Positions 34,315 to 45,993 of a stretch of 64,000 nt of DNA are shown here, one piece after another. Within the stretch, counting starts at the first letter, position 1; every line of letters starts with the position of its first letter. Source of the stretch: Quercus robur (lineage: Eukaryota; Streptophyta; Magnoliopsida; Fagales; Fagaceae); NCBI RefSeq assembly GCF_932294415.1, contig NC_065536.1, forward strand, positions 18,039,974 through 18,103,973, written 5' to 3'. The translations under genes were made by a program, and so were the position numbers. The notes under the pieces are model-generated. The model did not search any database and was not told the origin of the DNA. It saw only the letters and a list, made by a program, of their open reading frames with translations.

Positions 34315-34625
34315 TTTGAACTACGTGATGACTTGATCCCTCTCGAGGGTACGTAGGCAACTTAGTATCTTTTGTTGAGTTTAGTCACATACTAAAAAAA
34401 AATATTTAAAAAAGTCAAAAAAAAAAAAAAACAAAACAAAAAAAACAACCAAAAAAAAAATCATCCAAAAAGAAATTATCCAAAAAAAAGATCATCAAAA
34501 AAAAGTTCATAAAAAAAAAAAAAGAAATCATCAAAAAATAAATAAAATTTGTTGAACTACGTGATGACTTGATCCCTCTTCGGGGTAGGTAGGCAGCTTA
34601 GTACTTGTCACTAAGTTCAGTCACA
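34315..34625 (+). repeat. Direct repeat pair within the gypsy composite
   Basis: A ~70-bp block (GAACTACGTGATGACTTGAT, CCCTC, GGGTACGTAGGCA) occurs at about 34318-34390 and again at 34553-34625. Between them lies an A-rich stretch of short AAAAATCATCC-like repeats. Confidence 0.8.
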
Positions 34626-35159
34626 TGAAAAGAAGAAGGATTGCTAGTCTAACTTGAAGAGTTTTCCAACGGTCATCAATAGGCTTTTAAGGTCCCTTCG
34701 GTTGGCAAGGCATTGTTTAAAGACATTCGACAACTCAATAGGAAGATCAAAGATCGTTGTAGTAGAAAATGAAAACTGTAAGGAGTTGACGTTGCTTAAC
34801 TTTTCTTGAAATGATAATGAACATAAGTTGATGCTTGGTTGTGGAGTAAAATAAAATCTCCAACCTCTTTTGCAAGAAATGAAGTCTTCATGGCATTGCT
34901 CATCTTTTGTGGACATCCTCCCACATCTCTGAAGTATACTTTGCATCACTTATCTCCTGGGGGCATTTTCTTGTACCTTCCAAGTCTAGGCTACATCGTC
35001 TCTCTTCTAGGTTGTGCCACTTCACAACTCTGAAATTTAAACCACATTATCTCCCTTCTAAGTGATGCCGTTTCACATCATGTCTCTGAAATCTGGACAA
35101 CATCACCTTCCTTCAACATCTAAAGTTGGTGTTGCATCATCTCTTCTCTAAGGGTATGT
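34626..35159. other. Non-coding interior of the gypsy composite
   Basis: No coding motif was found. The sequence becomes repetitive towards its right end (TTGCATCA and CACATCT words) and merges into the array at 35160. Confidence 0.5.
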
Positions 35160-35520
35160 TCGTGCAATGTCAAAGTCTTGGTGGCATTCTCCTCACATCT
35201 TCAAGGTTTTGTCAACATCTCTTTGCATCCTCAAAGTCTTGATGGGAGCTTCTTGAAACTTCAAGGTTTTATTGGCATTTCCTTGCATCTTCAAAGTCTT
35301 GATGGGATCTCTTTGCATCTTCAAAGTCTTGACAGCATATTCTGGCGTCTTCAAAGTATTGGTGTCATTCTTTCCCGCATCTTCAAGATTTTGTTGATAT
35401 TTCCTTGCATCTTCAAAATCTTGATAAGGACTCCTTGCATCTTCAACATCTTGTTGACATCTTTAAAATCTTGATGTTTGGCTACAGTGCTATGCACCCT
35501 TGACATCTAAGCTATGTTGC
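35160..35520 (+). repeat. ~30-bp degenerate tandem array
   Basis: CATCTTCAAAGTCTTGATGG plus a variable tail (GATCTCTTTG, CATTTCCTTG) repeats about ten times with drift. It is in the interior of the gypsy composite. Confidence 0.8.
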
Positions 35521-35614
35521 CTCTAAAAATTGGTGCTGTTATAGGTTTATTATAAAGGTCAATATTGGTGCAACTTCAATACAAGTGCAAGTGCTAATGT
35601 GGAGTGTTGTTGTA

Positions 35615-36320
35615 GCTGCATGACAAAGATGAACGTTGGCACGACTTTGGTGCGAATGAAGTGTTGACATGGCTTCATGACAAAGATGAACGTTGGCATG
35701 GCTTTGGTGTGAATAAAGTGTTGACGTGGCTTCATGACAAAGATGAACGTTGGCATCATGACAAAGATGAACGTTGGCACGGTTTTGGTGCGAATGAAGT
35801 GTTGTCGTGGCTTCATGACAAAGATGAACGTTGGCACGACTTTGGTGCGAATGAAGTGTTGACGTGGCTTCATGACAAAGATGAACGCTGGCACGACTTT
35901 GGTGTGAATGAAGTGTTGACGTAGTTTCATGACAAAGATGAATGTTAGCCCGGCTTCGGCTCAAATGAAGTATTGGCATGACTTCAGTGCTAATGTGGAG
36001 TGTTGTCATGGCTTCATGGTAAAGATGAAGTGTTGTTATGGCTTCATGGCAAAGATGAATATTGGTATGGCTTCAGTGCAAATATTGGTGCAACTTCAAT
36101 GCGAGTTCAGTGCTAATGTAGAGTGTTGTCGTGGCTTTATAGCAAAAATGAATATTGGCACGACTTCAATGCAAATGATGGTGCAACTTCATAGCATATG
36201 CAAGTGCAAATATTGCTTAATGGCAAAAATGAATGTTGGCACGGCTTCAGTGCATCTTCATGGCAGATGCAAGTGCAAATATTGCTTCATGGCAAAAATG
36301 AATGTTGGCATGGCTTCAGT
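35615..36320 (+). repeat. 57-bp minisatellite, open in frame on both strands
   Basis: Units begin TTCATGACAAAGATGAACGT and contain GGTGCGAATGAAGTG. Six near-identical units lie to about 35975, one with an internal partial duplication, and degenerate ones follow to 36320. At 57 bp (19 codons) the unit keeps long frames open (plus strand: WLHDKDERWHDFGANEV repeats; minus strand: another periodic frame). This is a geometric effect and not evidence of a gene. Confidence 0.9.
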
Positions 36321-36506
36321 ATAAGGACAAATGCTAGCACAGCTTCATGGTAAAGACTCTTGATGTGGTTGCATTGCAAAGACTCTTGTAATGGCTGCGT
36401 TACAAAGACTTTTGAGATTGTGCGACTTAATTGCCAAGACAAAGGCCAGTACAACTTCAAAGTCAAGTACTAGTAATAGCATCATTAAATCATGAACACC
36501 TTTGAT

Positions 36507-37910
36507 TGTTAGGATTAGTGCCCTTAAATCCTATTGTATGATGCTATGTTTGATATTATGTGTGACATTATGTATGACATAATGTATGACTTAATATTGT
36601 AATTAATAAATTTGTTTTATTATTATCTGAAATAATGGTAACATGAATATTTGGACATTACCATATAGTCCATGAGATGCATAGTATGTGATTTATGTGA
36701 AAAGTCACAGAAGATATAAATTACAAGTTCTTTGTAAACTCAGAATTTAGTTCGTAATCGGTGATGAAATTGAGCGTTTCATCTGCGAAGACTATAACGT
36801 ATCAACTAAGATGATTTGTCTTGATCATGGAAGTGGTGACTTCTAGTTGATATGTTGATATGTTTTAAGAGTTAAAACATATTGAACTGGACCACTGTGA
36901 GATTTATTATTCTTGTAAAGACTGTCAATTGAATAATAAATCTCACGACTTATATTTGCATGAACTCTTAATCCTGAGAGAATAATGGACTTGATCATGA
37001 AGTGTAGGTTGCTTTGATATATCGAGAGTGAGATCTAAAGTAACGGTCAAAACCTCACTACATTGGGCAACCACATTTAGTGTTGATGGAACATATATTC
37101 TCAAGATGGAATTCATAGTCTCTTAACGGAGATATAAAATATTCCCTTGAGATAAGTTTAATGGGTTTAGTTATTCAGAGAGTTAGGCCTAACCACTTTA
37201 ATAAGAAATTACTAAAGTATATATTTATGAAATTGGATTTCATAAATATATGGTGAATAACTTAAAAGGATTAAACCGGGTACTCAAGGATTAAGATGTA
37301 GTAATTTACAAAGTGACAGTCTACATTAATGATTTTGTATTACTACGAATATTTTATGAAGGGGTTGCATGAACAATAAAATCTTGGGATATAATTTATA
37401 GATAAGGCCTAGAGTGCAACTATATTTATATAGTGGTATTAAATATAGTTAATGGTAACTTTGAACTTGTCAAGAGTTGACAGAAAAGCCCAAGGCCCAT
37501 TGGAGCTAATGTCTTATTGGTCCCTTTTAGTCCCACTCCAAGCCACACAACTAAGCCCAATTGGAAAGGCCCAAAAGGTCAGCCCAATTAGATAATTGGT
37601 TAGATACAAAGGGAAAAACGTACAGAATTTTGTGTATGAGAAACATCATTGTAAAATGGTGTAGGTGAGTGTATGTCACTCTCAAATTCATCCTTTGTAA
37701 CCAATTAAGAGTCCACACTTCTTGGGCGTTAGTGGAATTGGAGTGAAGATTAAAAGTATTCCCAAGTGCTTTGATCTTAGTTTTTGAAATTCACCGTTTC
37801 AAGGTATGCTCTCTTATACTTGAATTCTTAAATTTACATAGTGCATGTTATAGATTGTGAATGAAGTAGATCCGTTTAACTTTCCGCTGCGTATATGCAT
37901 ATTTCCAACA
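36507..37910 (+). mobile_element. Solo LTR, 1404 bp
   Basis: The LTR starts TGTTAGGATTAGTGCCC and ends ATTTCCAACA (TG to CA, with inverted TGTT and AACA tips). An exact 5-bp target duplication TTGAT (36502-36506, 37911-37915) flanks it. No internal element sequence is present, so LTR-LTR recombination has removed the body. It is nested inside the gypsy composite and is therefore younger. Confidence 0.95.
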
Positions 37911-37915
37911 TTGAT

Positions 37916-38084
37916 AACATTGTTGCCTAGATGACTGTCGTTATGAGAACGTCAAGGATGGAGACAAACATCACTATAAGAACGTTGGTGTAAAGCTTGA
38001 CGTTAAAGCCCAAAAAATAAGGAAAGCCTGCATAACAAAAGCAAGCAATAACAAAGAACTTGTTAGAAGAAAATCTCCTAGCAC

Positions 38085-38128
<44 letters not shown>

Positions 38129-39850
38129 AAACAGGAAGAGAAAGCTGAAGGTTGAGCATGTATCTCAGTGATGAAGAAAGGCAATAGCATGCCTTTATAT
38201 AGAAAATTTCTGAGACAACAGACCAGAAAAATGAAGAAAGTCAGCAAACCATTAAATGGTTCCACCAACCGGCCAATGGAAAAAACTACATTCACATTTC
38301 AGAAATGTGAAAACAATTAGAGCTCAAAGTGAGATTTTGCAAACTCACAACACTTAAAAGTCAAAGAAGACTGCACCAAAGGTTGAAATGAAAGTTGCCA
38401 TACAGAAAATGGTAGCTCATCACCTACCTTCTAACCCTCAAGTCTAAGCACAGGCGCTGCCTTGTCAGAGCCACTCGCAAAAAAGAACAGAAAAGTGATC
38501 ATAGACAAATTGTCACCCACGGCCTTCTCTTCCAAATTTGTGAAAATCCAAAGATCATTTCACAAAAATGACCCCACAGGGACCTTAAACGGACTTCAAT
38601 TTATAAAATCCTGAAAAATCAAGGTCACCGGAGCTAACACGCGCCTCCACGCGCGGCCACGAGCTTCGGAATCGTGGCCTCCTCCTTCAGATCTATGCAA
38701 ATATGTTCCGAATTTCAGAGAACGGACAATACCAAGAGATCCAGTGACCCCCGATGTACAAAACCCAAAAAGGTCATCAACAACGGAGCCACCACGCGCC
38801 ACCACGAGCCTCCGGAAACGCCGGCGTTCACAACTTCAAGTCTACGAGCTTCCACGGGCCACCCTCATCATTCACGCGCTCGCACGCACTGACAACTTCA
38901 CTGACGCGCTTTCACGTGCCATGCGCTACACACGCCTCAAAGCTATGACGTCATGGATGACGTCATCCTCCACTACCTCGGTCTGACCCGTTTGTCCAGT
39001 TGACCCGATTTAACCCGGATCGACTTGGAAATATGACCCGGATCTAAACCGCCTGCAAAAAAAAAAAAAAAAAAAAAAAAAAAAGTGAGAGAGAAAATGC
39101 TTTGACCAAGTGGACCTTTGACCTAGACCAAAAAGTCAAAATTTTCAAAATGGACCTGTCCCACTCAATTTTTCGAATACATTCTGCTTTTGGGACCTGT
39201 TTCTTCATTCGAAACTCAGAAATTGTACAAACGTCCAATTTCCAAAGGTTGACTTTTGTGCAAATGTTGACCAAATGTCAAAATTTTTAAGATGGACCTA
39301 TCTTGCTTAATTTTTTGCGTACATTCCAATTTTGGAGTCCGTTCCATCATTGGAGACCCGGAAATTGCACAAATGACTCAATTCCAAGGTAGTTGACTTT
39401 TGGGTTGAATTCGACCTAAAGTCAAAATTTTCAAGCTAGACTTGTCTTGCTCAGTTTTTCATGACTTGGAAACCACCAATCTGACCTACTTCTCTGAAGT
39501 ACTAGCAGTGTCCAAAACTTAAGCTTCCAAGATCAAAATTTGAGATTCATCCACTTGGTCTGGATTCCCTCAAGGTTATTCTCCAGACTTCATCAAGGCT
39601 TCCCTTTCAAAGTACAAGTGAACTCTCACAAGTGTGTCTTGAACTTGAAATTACACTGGATCATTAGTTCAACCTACCATTCCTGTTCGGTGCCTACCAT
39701 TCCCACCTACCGTTCCCATCTACCGTTCTCACCAAAAATTCTCAACTACCTATCTACCATTCTTCGTCTCTCTACTATAAATAGAAGGGTCAGATTCATT
39801 AAGAACTCATCCATAAAATAAAATAAAATAAAATAAAAAAAAAAAAAAAA
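37916..39850. mobile_element. Right part of the gypsy composite, possibly a foreign LTR
   Basis: This holds a poly-A tract (38084-38123), a GC-rich stretch (38630-38960) with CACGCGCC words, and ~120-bp degenerate repeats around AAAGTCAAAATTTTCAA and GGACCTGTC (39110-39440). A TATAAATAGAAGGG box lies near 39775, followed by (AAAAT)n and poly-A. It resembles the U3 and R of a long gypsy LTR cut short, but shares nothing obvious with the LTR at 31115. Confidence 0.45.
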
Positions 39851-39851
39851 A

Positions 39852-41600
39852 CATTGTTTTCTTTTTTTTGGACAAACATTGTTTTAGTACATGTAAATTC
39901 TTCAAATATAATTATAATGTTGGGTTTGATGGATGTAAGTACAATAAATATCTCTAGTATCACCCATCTTATATTTTTCATACATTTCTTATCTGGCAAT
40001 AATCGATCACTAACATACTCAATCTGGTCTTTGAACAGTATGTCATAGATATAACATTCCCAAAGAAAAAAATTATCTGCATTTAATTATAAAAATTTAC
40101 TTAATCATTGACTTGTATTAGCTATGATGAATACCGAAAAAAGAAACTATTATGTTTAGAATTGAGCGTAATAGTGAAATATAATTTGCTGTATATGCAT
40201 GTATCATATGTATGCATACATAAAACTTACAAAGTAGAATACAAAAATTACAGATGAATTGTTTTTCGTATATTGGTTTTCTCCGGTCATTTTGGTCTAC
40301 CATAGGGCCGGCCCTAGGCTTAGGCCACTTAGGCAATCGCCTAGGGCCCCTTACTAGAGAAAGGCCCTAAATTTTGGGGCAAAAATTGAAATATATATAT
40401 TTTTTGAAATTTTTTTTTTTTTTTTGAGATATGGAAAAAAAAAAAGTTTTACATTTTTCTTCTACTTTTAAGAAGTACCAAATATTTGAGTAATGCTAGA
40501 GATGATACAACTTTAAATACATAATGCTTTCAAATATATGTCACTAATTACAATTAATAATTTAAATAGGAAAATACTATAAATAATATAAATTTTACTT
40601 TAAAACCTTTACACAAATTAATGTGATAATTAATATGATTTGTAGACGTCAACAACCGATTAAATACATTTTTAAATTACTTAGTGATACATCTTTATAA
40701 GCATCATGTTGTAAAATTTATAATATCCCTAACATCATTCATTCAAATATTTTATATCTTCTTGAAGTGTCATTAATCACATACATTGCTACAACGTTTG
40801 TAAGTTTTTTGTTGTAAAATTTGTTATAGTTTTAGCATTTCTTCAAAAAAAAAAAAAAAAAAACATATTGCAAGATAAAAAGAATGCATTTTTGTTATAT
40901 GAAAATTATGATGTTGGAAATTAGTTAAATATTATTTAATTAATAACAAAAGATCCCATTTAAATATATCGCCATAGGCCTCAAAGTTTGTTGGCTACCC
41001 CTGGTCTACCACCCCTCCAACCATGTTGGCCGCACACCCTAAGACAATGAAATTGAGTCACGATCAACAAAGTTGTTTCAAAGAAAGTAGGTAATTTTTC
41101 TTTAATTGCTTTTTGACACAACGTTGAACCATTCTGGGCTGTACATGCATGATGCATGCAACGAAAGTAATATATTTGGCCTTTGCTTTTCCTTTACTTT
41201 TTTGCTACGTTACAAATATCGAACCGTAAACATTTCCTTTGGGATACGTTGGGAGGTGCAGTGACAAAGCTAAAAGCTTTGGAGTATGTAAAATTTAGTG
41301 TTGGAGCTAATAATCACAGAAAAGTCTTTCTGGTGAGTGAAGGGTTGGAGCTGATATGACAAGTCTTTCAAGTGATGAGCGAAGGGTTGGTGATCAGGTC
41401 AATGACCAAAAATATATTGACACTAAAAGCACGGGTTATAACGTAAAAGAACTGATGGAACAATATCATAACATAATAAAAATAATAGTGAAAATTGAAA
41501 ATATTATGTAAGGTATTTATCAAATAATTTTCTCAAAATAATTGTACAGTACGGAGAACTATTTTCTAAATAATTTAACAATTTCTTACCTGAGATGTGA
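39852..41600. repeat. Old locus paralogue, second spacer copy (right part)
   Basis: This resumes the host sequence interrupted at 31114 and matches about 9090-9540 and then 9600-10165. It is split by one hAT element (40303-41003) and ended by another at 41609. Confidence 0.85.
40303..41003. mobile_element. 701-bp hAT-like non-autonomous element
   Basis: An exact 8-bp duplication GTCTACCA (40295-40302, 41004-41011) flanks ends TAGGGCCGGCCC and CAGGGGTAGCC (complement of the right end). Copy A shows the empty site near 9540. The interior is A/T-rich with no transposase. Confidence 0.9.
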
Positions 41601-41608
41601 GATAATAA

Positions 41609-42074
41609 CAGGGACGTAGCTAGCTTTGGACAAGGGGGGCAATGCCCCCCTAAATTAAAAAAAAAAAAAAATTATTATTATTATATGTGTGTACTAATTT
41701 TAGCAATTTTGTTCTATAAAATTACATTTTTTCCATTAAACAATATCATTGATTCTTTTAAGAGTAATATTGTATTCACAATTTTTTTTTTACAACATTT
41801 TTACCCACTGTTTTGGTAGCAAATTCGTATTGGTTTGCACATGAACCCACCACTCACATCATTTTTTTACTTACTAGTAACTACTTATTACATCAATAAT
41901 TTATTTTAAAAAGGTTTGTAGCACTAGTATTTTCCTCATTTTAGTGAATATAAAAAAAATTATAGATCTAAAATCTAAAACAAAATATATAAGCCCAAAA
42001 AAATAGCGCAATAACAAAAATTACCAATAGTAAAACTTAAAAAAAAAAAAAAGTTTATTAGAATTTCGTATTTG
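41609..42074. mobile_element. 466-bp hAT-like non-autonomous element
   Basis: An exact 8-bp duplication GATAATAA (41601-41608, 42075-42082) flanks ends CAGGGACGTAGC and CAAATACGAAAT (complement of the right end). The paralogue at about 10160 has the uninterrupted site. A GGGGGGCAATGCCCCCC hairpin lies just inside the left end. Confidence 0.85.
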
Positions 42075-42094
42075 GATAATAAGCTATTAGTTAT

Positions 42095-42681
42095 TGTTAG
42101 GTTCTAAGACTTTAGAAACTAAATGTATTAGAACTTTACTTTGTATATGTTGGCAAACCATGATCAAAACAATGAGTTTAGGTTTAGGCTTGATCAAAGT
42201 TTATTTGTCATAGTTTGAATTGAGTTGAATGCAAAAACTTACTATGCAAAATTGCAAAGCTCGATCGATCGAAAGTAAGGCTCGATTGATCGAGAGTCTT
42301 ATCTGCAGAATTTTAATTAAGTCCAAACAACAGTTCAAGCCCAAAAAGGATTAGAGTTTCATATCTACTTCTTCTAGTAGATAAAGGAAACCTTAAGCAC
42401 GTTTTTATAAGGTTTTTCAGAGAGAGAAAAGTGTGCCTCTTTTGTAAATCTAGGGTTTTGTACCCAAAAGCTCTCTAAGGTATTTTTGAGAGTTGTGTGT
42501 TGAATCTTCTGTGAAATCTGAGAGTTGTTTACCTTCATACACACATAAAGTTATCAAGATCAAAATTCGCGTCAAGAACTTGATGATCTCTTCAGTTGCT
42601 GCGTAAAGAACATTAAAGACTATCTGAAACCTTTGTGTGGAGTCTCAATGTCACAAGTAGGAGAACTTGTGGTTGCTGCAG

Positions 42682-42716
<35 letters not shown>

Positions 42717-43045
42717 TCCATGGACTCAAAGTTGTCACATGGTCGTGGTAGTAAATTTTCTACTCGAGATAGCAATAGGATGTTAGTGGTCTAAGTCTTA
42801 TTGTACAAACTTCAATTCTTTCATAGTGAATGTATGTTTACCTTGAGGATAGTTAGGTTAAATCCTCCTCAAGTTTTTTACCGGTTAGGTTTTCCTAGGT
42901 CATCATATCTTTGTGCTCTTTATTTTTCCGCATTATATCTGTTTTGCACATATTAGTTTAACCTAGATTTAATTAACAAACTTATTAATCAACTTGGCTT
43001 AATATTAGGTTAAACAACTTGTGTTAAGGGGTCTAAAAACTAATA
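42095..43045 (+). mobile_element. 5' LTR of a Ty1/copia element (element II)
   Basis: This starts TGTTAGGTTCTAAGAC and ends just before the TGGTATCAGAGC primer site at 43048-43059. It contains CTCGATCGATCGAAAG and a near repeat CTCGATTGATCGAGAG. No 3' LTR is seen. The 3' LTR boundary base is uncertain. Confidence 0.75.
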
Positions 43046-43099
43046 AGTGGTATCAGAGCGAGTTAGCTCTTGCTTTTAGGTTTCTTGACCTAGAGTTGA

Positions 43100-43860
43100 T
43101 TCTTGATCCTTGTTATCATAGATAATTTTAAGTGTCTTATCGTTTTTTACTGTGATGTTTTGAATAAAAAGTACACTGTTGTTCCTTTTGATCTTTTTGA
43201 TGCTTGTGAAACTCTTCGCAAGGAATTATCTAAATCTTTGAAAATTGCTAAGAAATTCAAGGAAGGGTTAAAATTGGCTAATCTTGGAAAAGAGGAATTG
43301 GTTGTTAGATTAGATGAATTTGATAAAAAGAATGAATTTTTGAGAAATCAAATTTCCTCTTAAGATGAGAAGATGAAATGCTTGGAACAAGAGTTAGTTG
43401 AATCTAAAGCTAAGAAGTGTTTCTGTTTCTCTTCAGCCTAAAGCTGAAAAATTTTATATCCCTCCTTTTAAGAGGAATCATAAAGAAAAGGTTTATGTTG
43501 CTAGGTTAGATAAAGGTAAAAGTTCAGATGTAGATGCTGAAGTTTCTAAACCTAAGTCTAAACCTATTGTTAGAGAGCATAAGAAATTTGTTTTTGTGCC
43601 TACATGTCACCTTTGTGGTATTGTTGGTCATATTAGACCAAATTGTTCTTTGTTGAGGCAAAAACCAAAATTTGCTGTTTCTCTGAGACTAGATTTGCTG
43701 TTAGGAGTATTGATGTTCCTAAATTTGTTCCTGTTTGTCACTTTTGTCCTAATTGTCATAAATTGAAATTTAACCATTCTGTATTTCAATCTAGGATATG
43801 TGATGATTTTGAGCTTGTTGGCTTGTGAAAGGAATTTGCTGGATTTAAGTCTTTCTCAGA
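43100..43860 (+). pseudogene. Copia gag relic of element II
   Basis: A coiled-coil-like stretch (LRKELSKSLKIAKKFKEGLK, 43215-43275) is followed by a stop after NQISS. Then come FYIPPFKRNHKEKVY and the CCHC knuckle CHLCGIVGHIRPNC near 43606-43650. It lacks the first part of gag and has a frameshift after the knuckle. The copia integrase relic of copy B begins about 2.1 kb downstream, so both could be parts of one old element. Confidence 0.85.
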
Positions 43861-44772
43861 AGATTGGTGTAATCCCTCAAATACACTCTGCTTTTCATGG
43901 ATTTTTACCTACAAAGCCGAAGACTCGTGCTATATGGGTGAGAAAAGATTTTCTAAGGTGAGTGTTGCTAACTTGTCCCTAATTTAACTCTTTCAATTAT
44001 TTGTAGACATGTTTACTTTTTGTTTTTGGTTGTTTTATTTTCTTAGGTTGTTTTGATTATTCAAAAATCCAAAAACATTGAAAATTTTCAAAAAGACAAA
44101 AATATTTTATTTTGTGTCTAGTTTTATTTTTCTTGAGGAATACTTGAATTATGATATCTCTCTCTTGATTTAGAACATGCTTGACATTGTGGAGAAACTT
44201 GAAGAGTATGTGTTATATAAGTGCTAAGCTATTTTTTATTTTGTGTGAGTATGTACTACTTTGTACATGTACTCAAGGGTTAATTAAGAGATTAATATTT
44301 CTTGTTTGTGTACCCTTTATAGCTTAGTTAAGCACTGTCATGCATTGTTTTCGCATTTTATTCATTAAGCATAATGTGTGCCTTTTATTTTTGGTCATAA
44401 AATATTTTTTGAAAATCCAAAAAGATTTTTATTTCTTTTGTATTACACATCATGGACTTGTAGTTGAGGTTGGTCATATTATCTTTGCATAACATGCTTA
44501 TGTACCTTGTTTAGTTTGGATGAGCTTATTTTTTGACACTTTGCTAGTTTTAACTATGTAGTGCATGTTGTGTGGGAGTTGTTTATAGTTTTTATCACAT
44601 GATCTTGATTTAGAAGTCACATGCTTTTAATTGTAAGGACTAAAAAATCCTAAGAAAAAAGCATAAATAATAATCTCACTATTGTTTACTAGCCAATTTT
44701 GAACACCTTAGTGCATATCGTAAGATTTTGTGCTTGAGAAAGAGTAGCACATGCACAAAAAGAAAATAAGGT
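43861..44772. other. Non-coding stretch between gag relic and copy B
   Basis: This is A/T-rich with AAAATCC and TTTTGTG words and no frame with domain support. It lies just left of the first base that can be matched to copy A. Whether the duplication continues into it cannot be told from this window. Confidence 0.5.
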
Positions 44773-45993
44773 GTAGCCTTGAAATTAAAAGAGAGAGAGA
44801 GAGAGAAAGGCAAAGAAGTAAAATAATGCATGTACACTATAAGGCTAAAAAAAAAAAAAAAAAAATTACATGATTGCAAGCTTATTTTCTGGGAGATGTA
44901 GGAGTTATATGATGTAACTCTTTAGGTGACAGTCACTTTTAAACTTATATGATGAATAATTTAGAAATTGTAATTGATTACTATTTACATATCACCTCAC
45001 ATGTATCTCATGTTGTTACTAGTTGCACACACTTCACAAGTTATTTTTTGCTAAACTTAGTATATGAAATTGTGTGTGAATTTGGTTTGGCCATCCAAGA
45101 TTATGTTTTCTATGGTGATTGATTCAAAATATGTTAAAGGATGGGCAAACATTAGGTTTTTGATGATTAAAAACCTTGTTTTGAAGTTCTGGGTTGAAAA
45201 CTCATGTTTTTGAAAAACATTTAAACTCGTTCTCAGGCATTTCATTCATGAAATTCCTTGGTTTGAGTAGTTTCTGCACAATCTTTTGCAGTTTTTCTAA
45301 AAATTCAAATTTCTAGAATTTCGGTCGATCGAAAATCCCTTGATTTTTAATGCCCTGGGCTTGACTTGATTGGTATTCGATCGATGCTCAACTGATCGAA
45401 ATTGGAAAATTTTCAGATTTTAGATTTTTGACCAAAATTTTTCATGCATCATTTGTGTTTAGGATTCACATGCATTGCATTTTTTTTTTTTTTTTATCCA
45501 TCTTGCATTTTTGCAGTCGTATCTTTTTTTTTTTTTTTTTTTTTTTTTCACACATAACATGCACACACTTTGCTAAATTGGGTGCTCAACTTGATTTAAA
45601 ATTTGATTTATTAATTTTTGAGCCCTTTGTACATTTTAGTATATGCTATTTTTCTTGATATGTGAAATGCTGAAAACTGAGGAAAATTCTTTTTTTTTAG
45701 ATATGATGGATAATAATTTTTCAAATATTTTCTCTACTTGATTTGAGTTCAAAAGACCATCTGTTTTTGGGTCACATAGTGTCAAGCTTGCATATATTGA
45801 AAGAGAAAATATTTGTATTCATGTATAACCTCAAATTTTTTTTTTTTTTTTTTTTTTGTTTTGTTTGGTTTGTCTCTCTTTCTTTTCCCCGCCTTTTGAA
45901 TTTTCCCCAAAACTGTTTTTCCCAAAACATGTTTTGTTTTTCCGATTTTTATAGGGCGAGAAACTTGTTTTTAACCTTTGTTCTTCATAGAGA

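Larger units (their letters stand above)
31115..39850 (+). mobile_element. Pol-less Ty3/gypsy composite insertion, ~8.7 kb
   Basis: The paralogous host sequence AGCATCAAACATTGTT is split here, with CATTG repeated on both sides (31110-31114 and 39852-39856). That is a 5-bp duplication typical of LTR elements. The left end is a TG-starting LTR with a gypsy gag behind it. No protease, reverse transcriptase or integrase was found. The interior has repeat arrays, a SINE and a nested solo LTR. The right end does not resemble the left LTR and finishes in an A-rich (AAAAT)n/poly-A tract, so the element is either recombined or built from two elements. Confidence 0.7.

Noticed and set aside
35539..36009. 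156-aa and 123-aa minus-strand frames and 87-aa and 131-aa plus-strand frames
   Set aside because: They come from a 57-bp tandem repeat, a multiple of three, inside a dead element.
38596..38986. GC-rich open frames on both strands
   Set aside because: The GC-rich segment looks like part of a gypsy LTR. Frames overlap on both strands with no domain.
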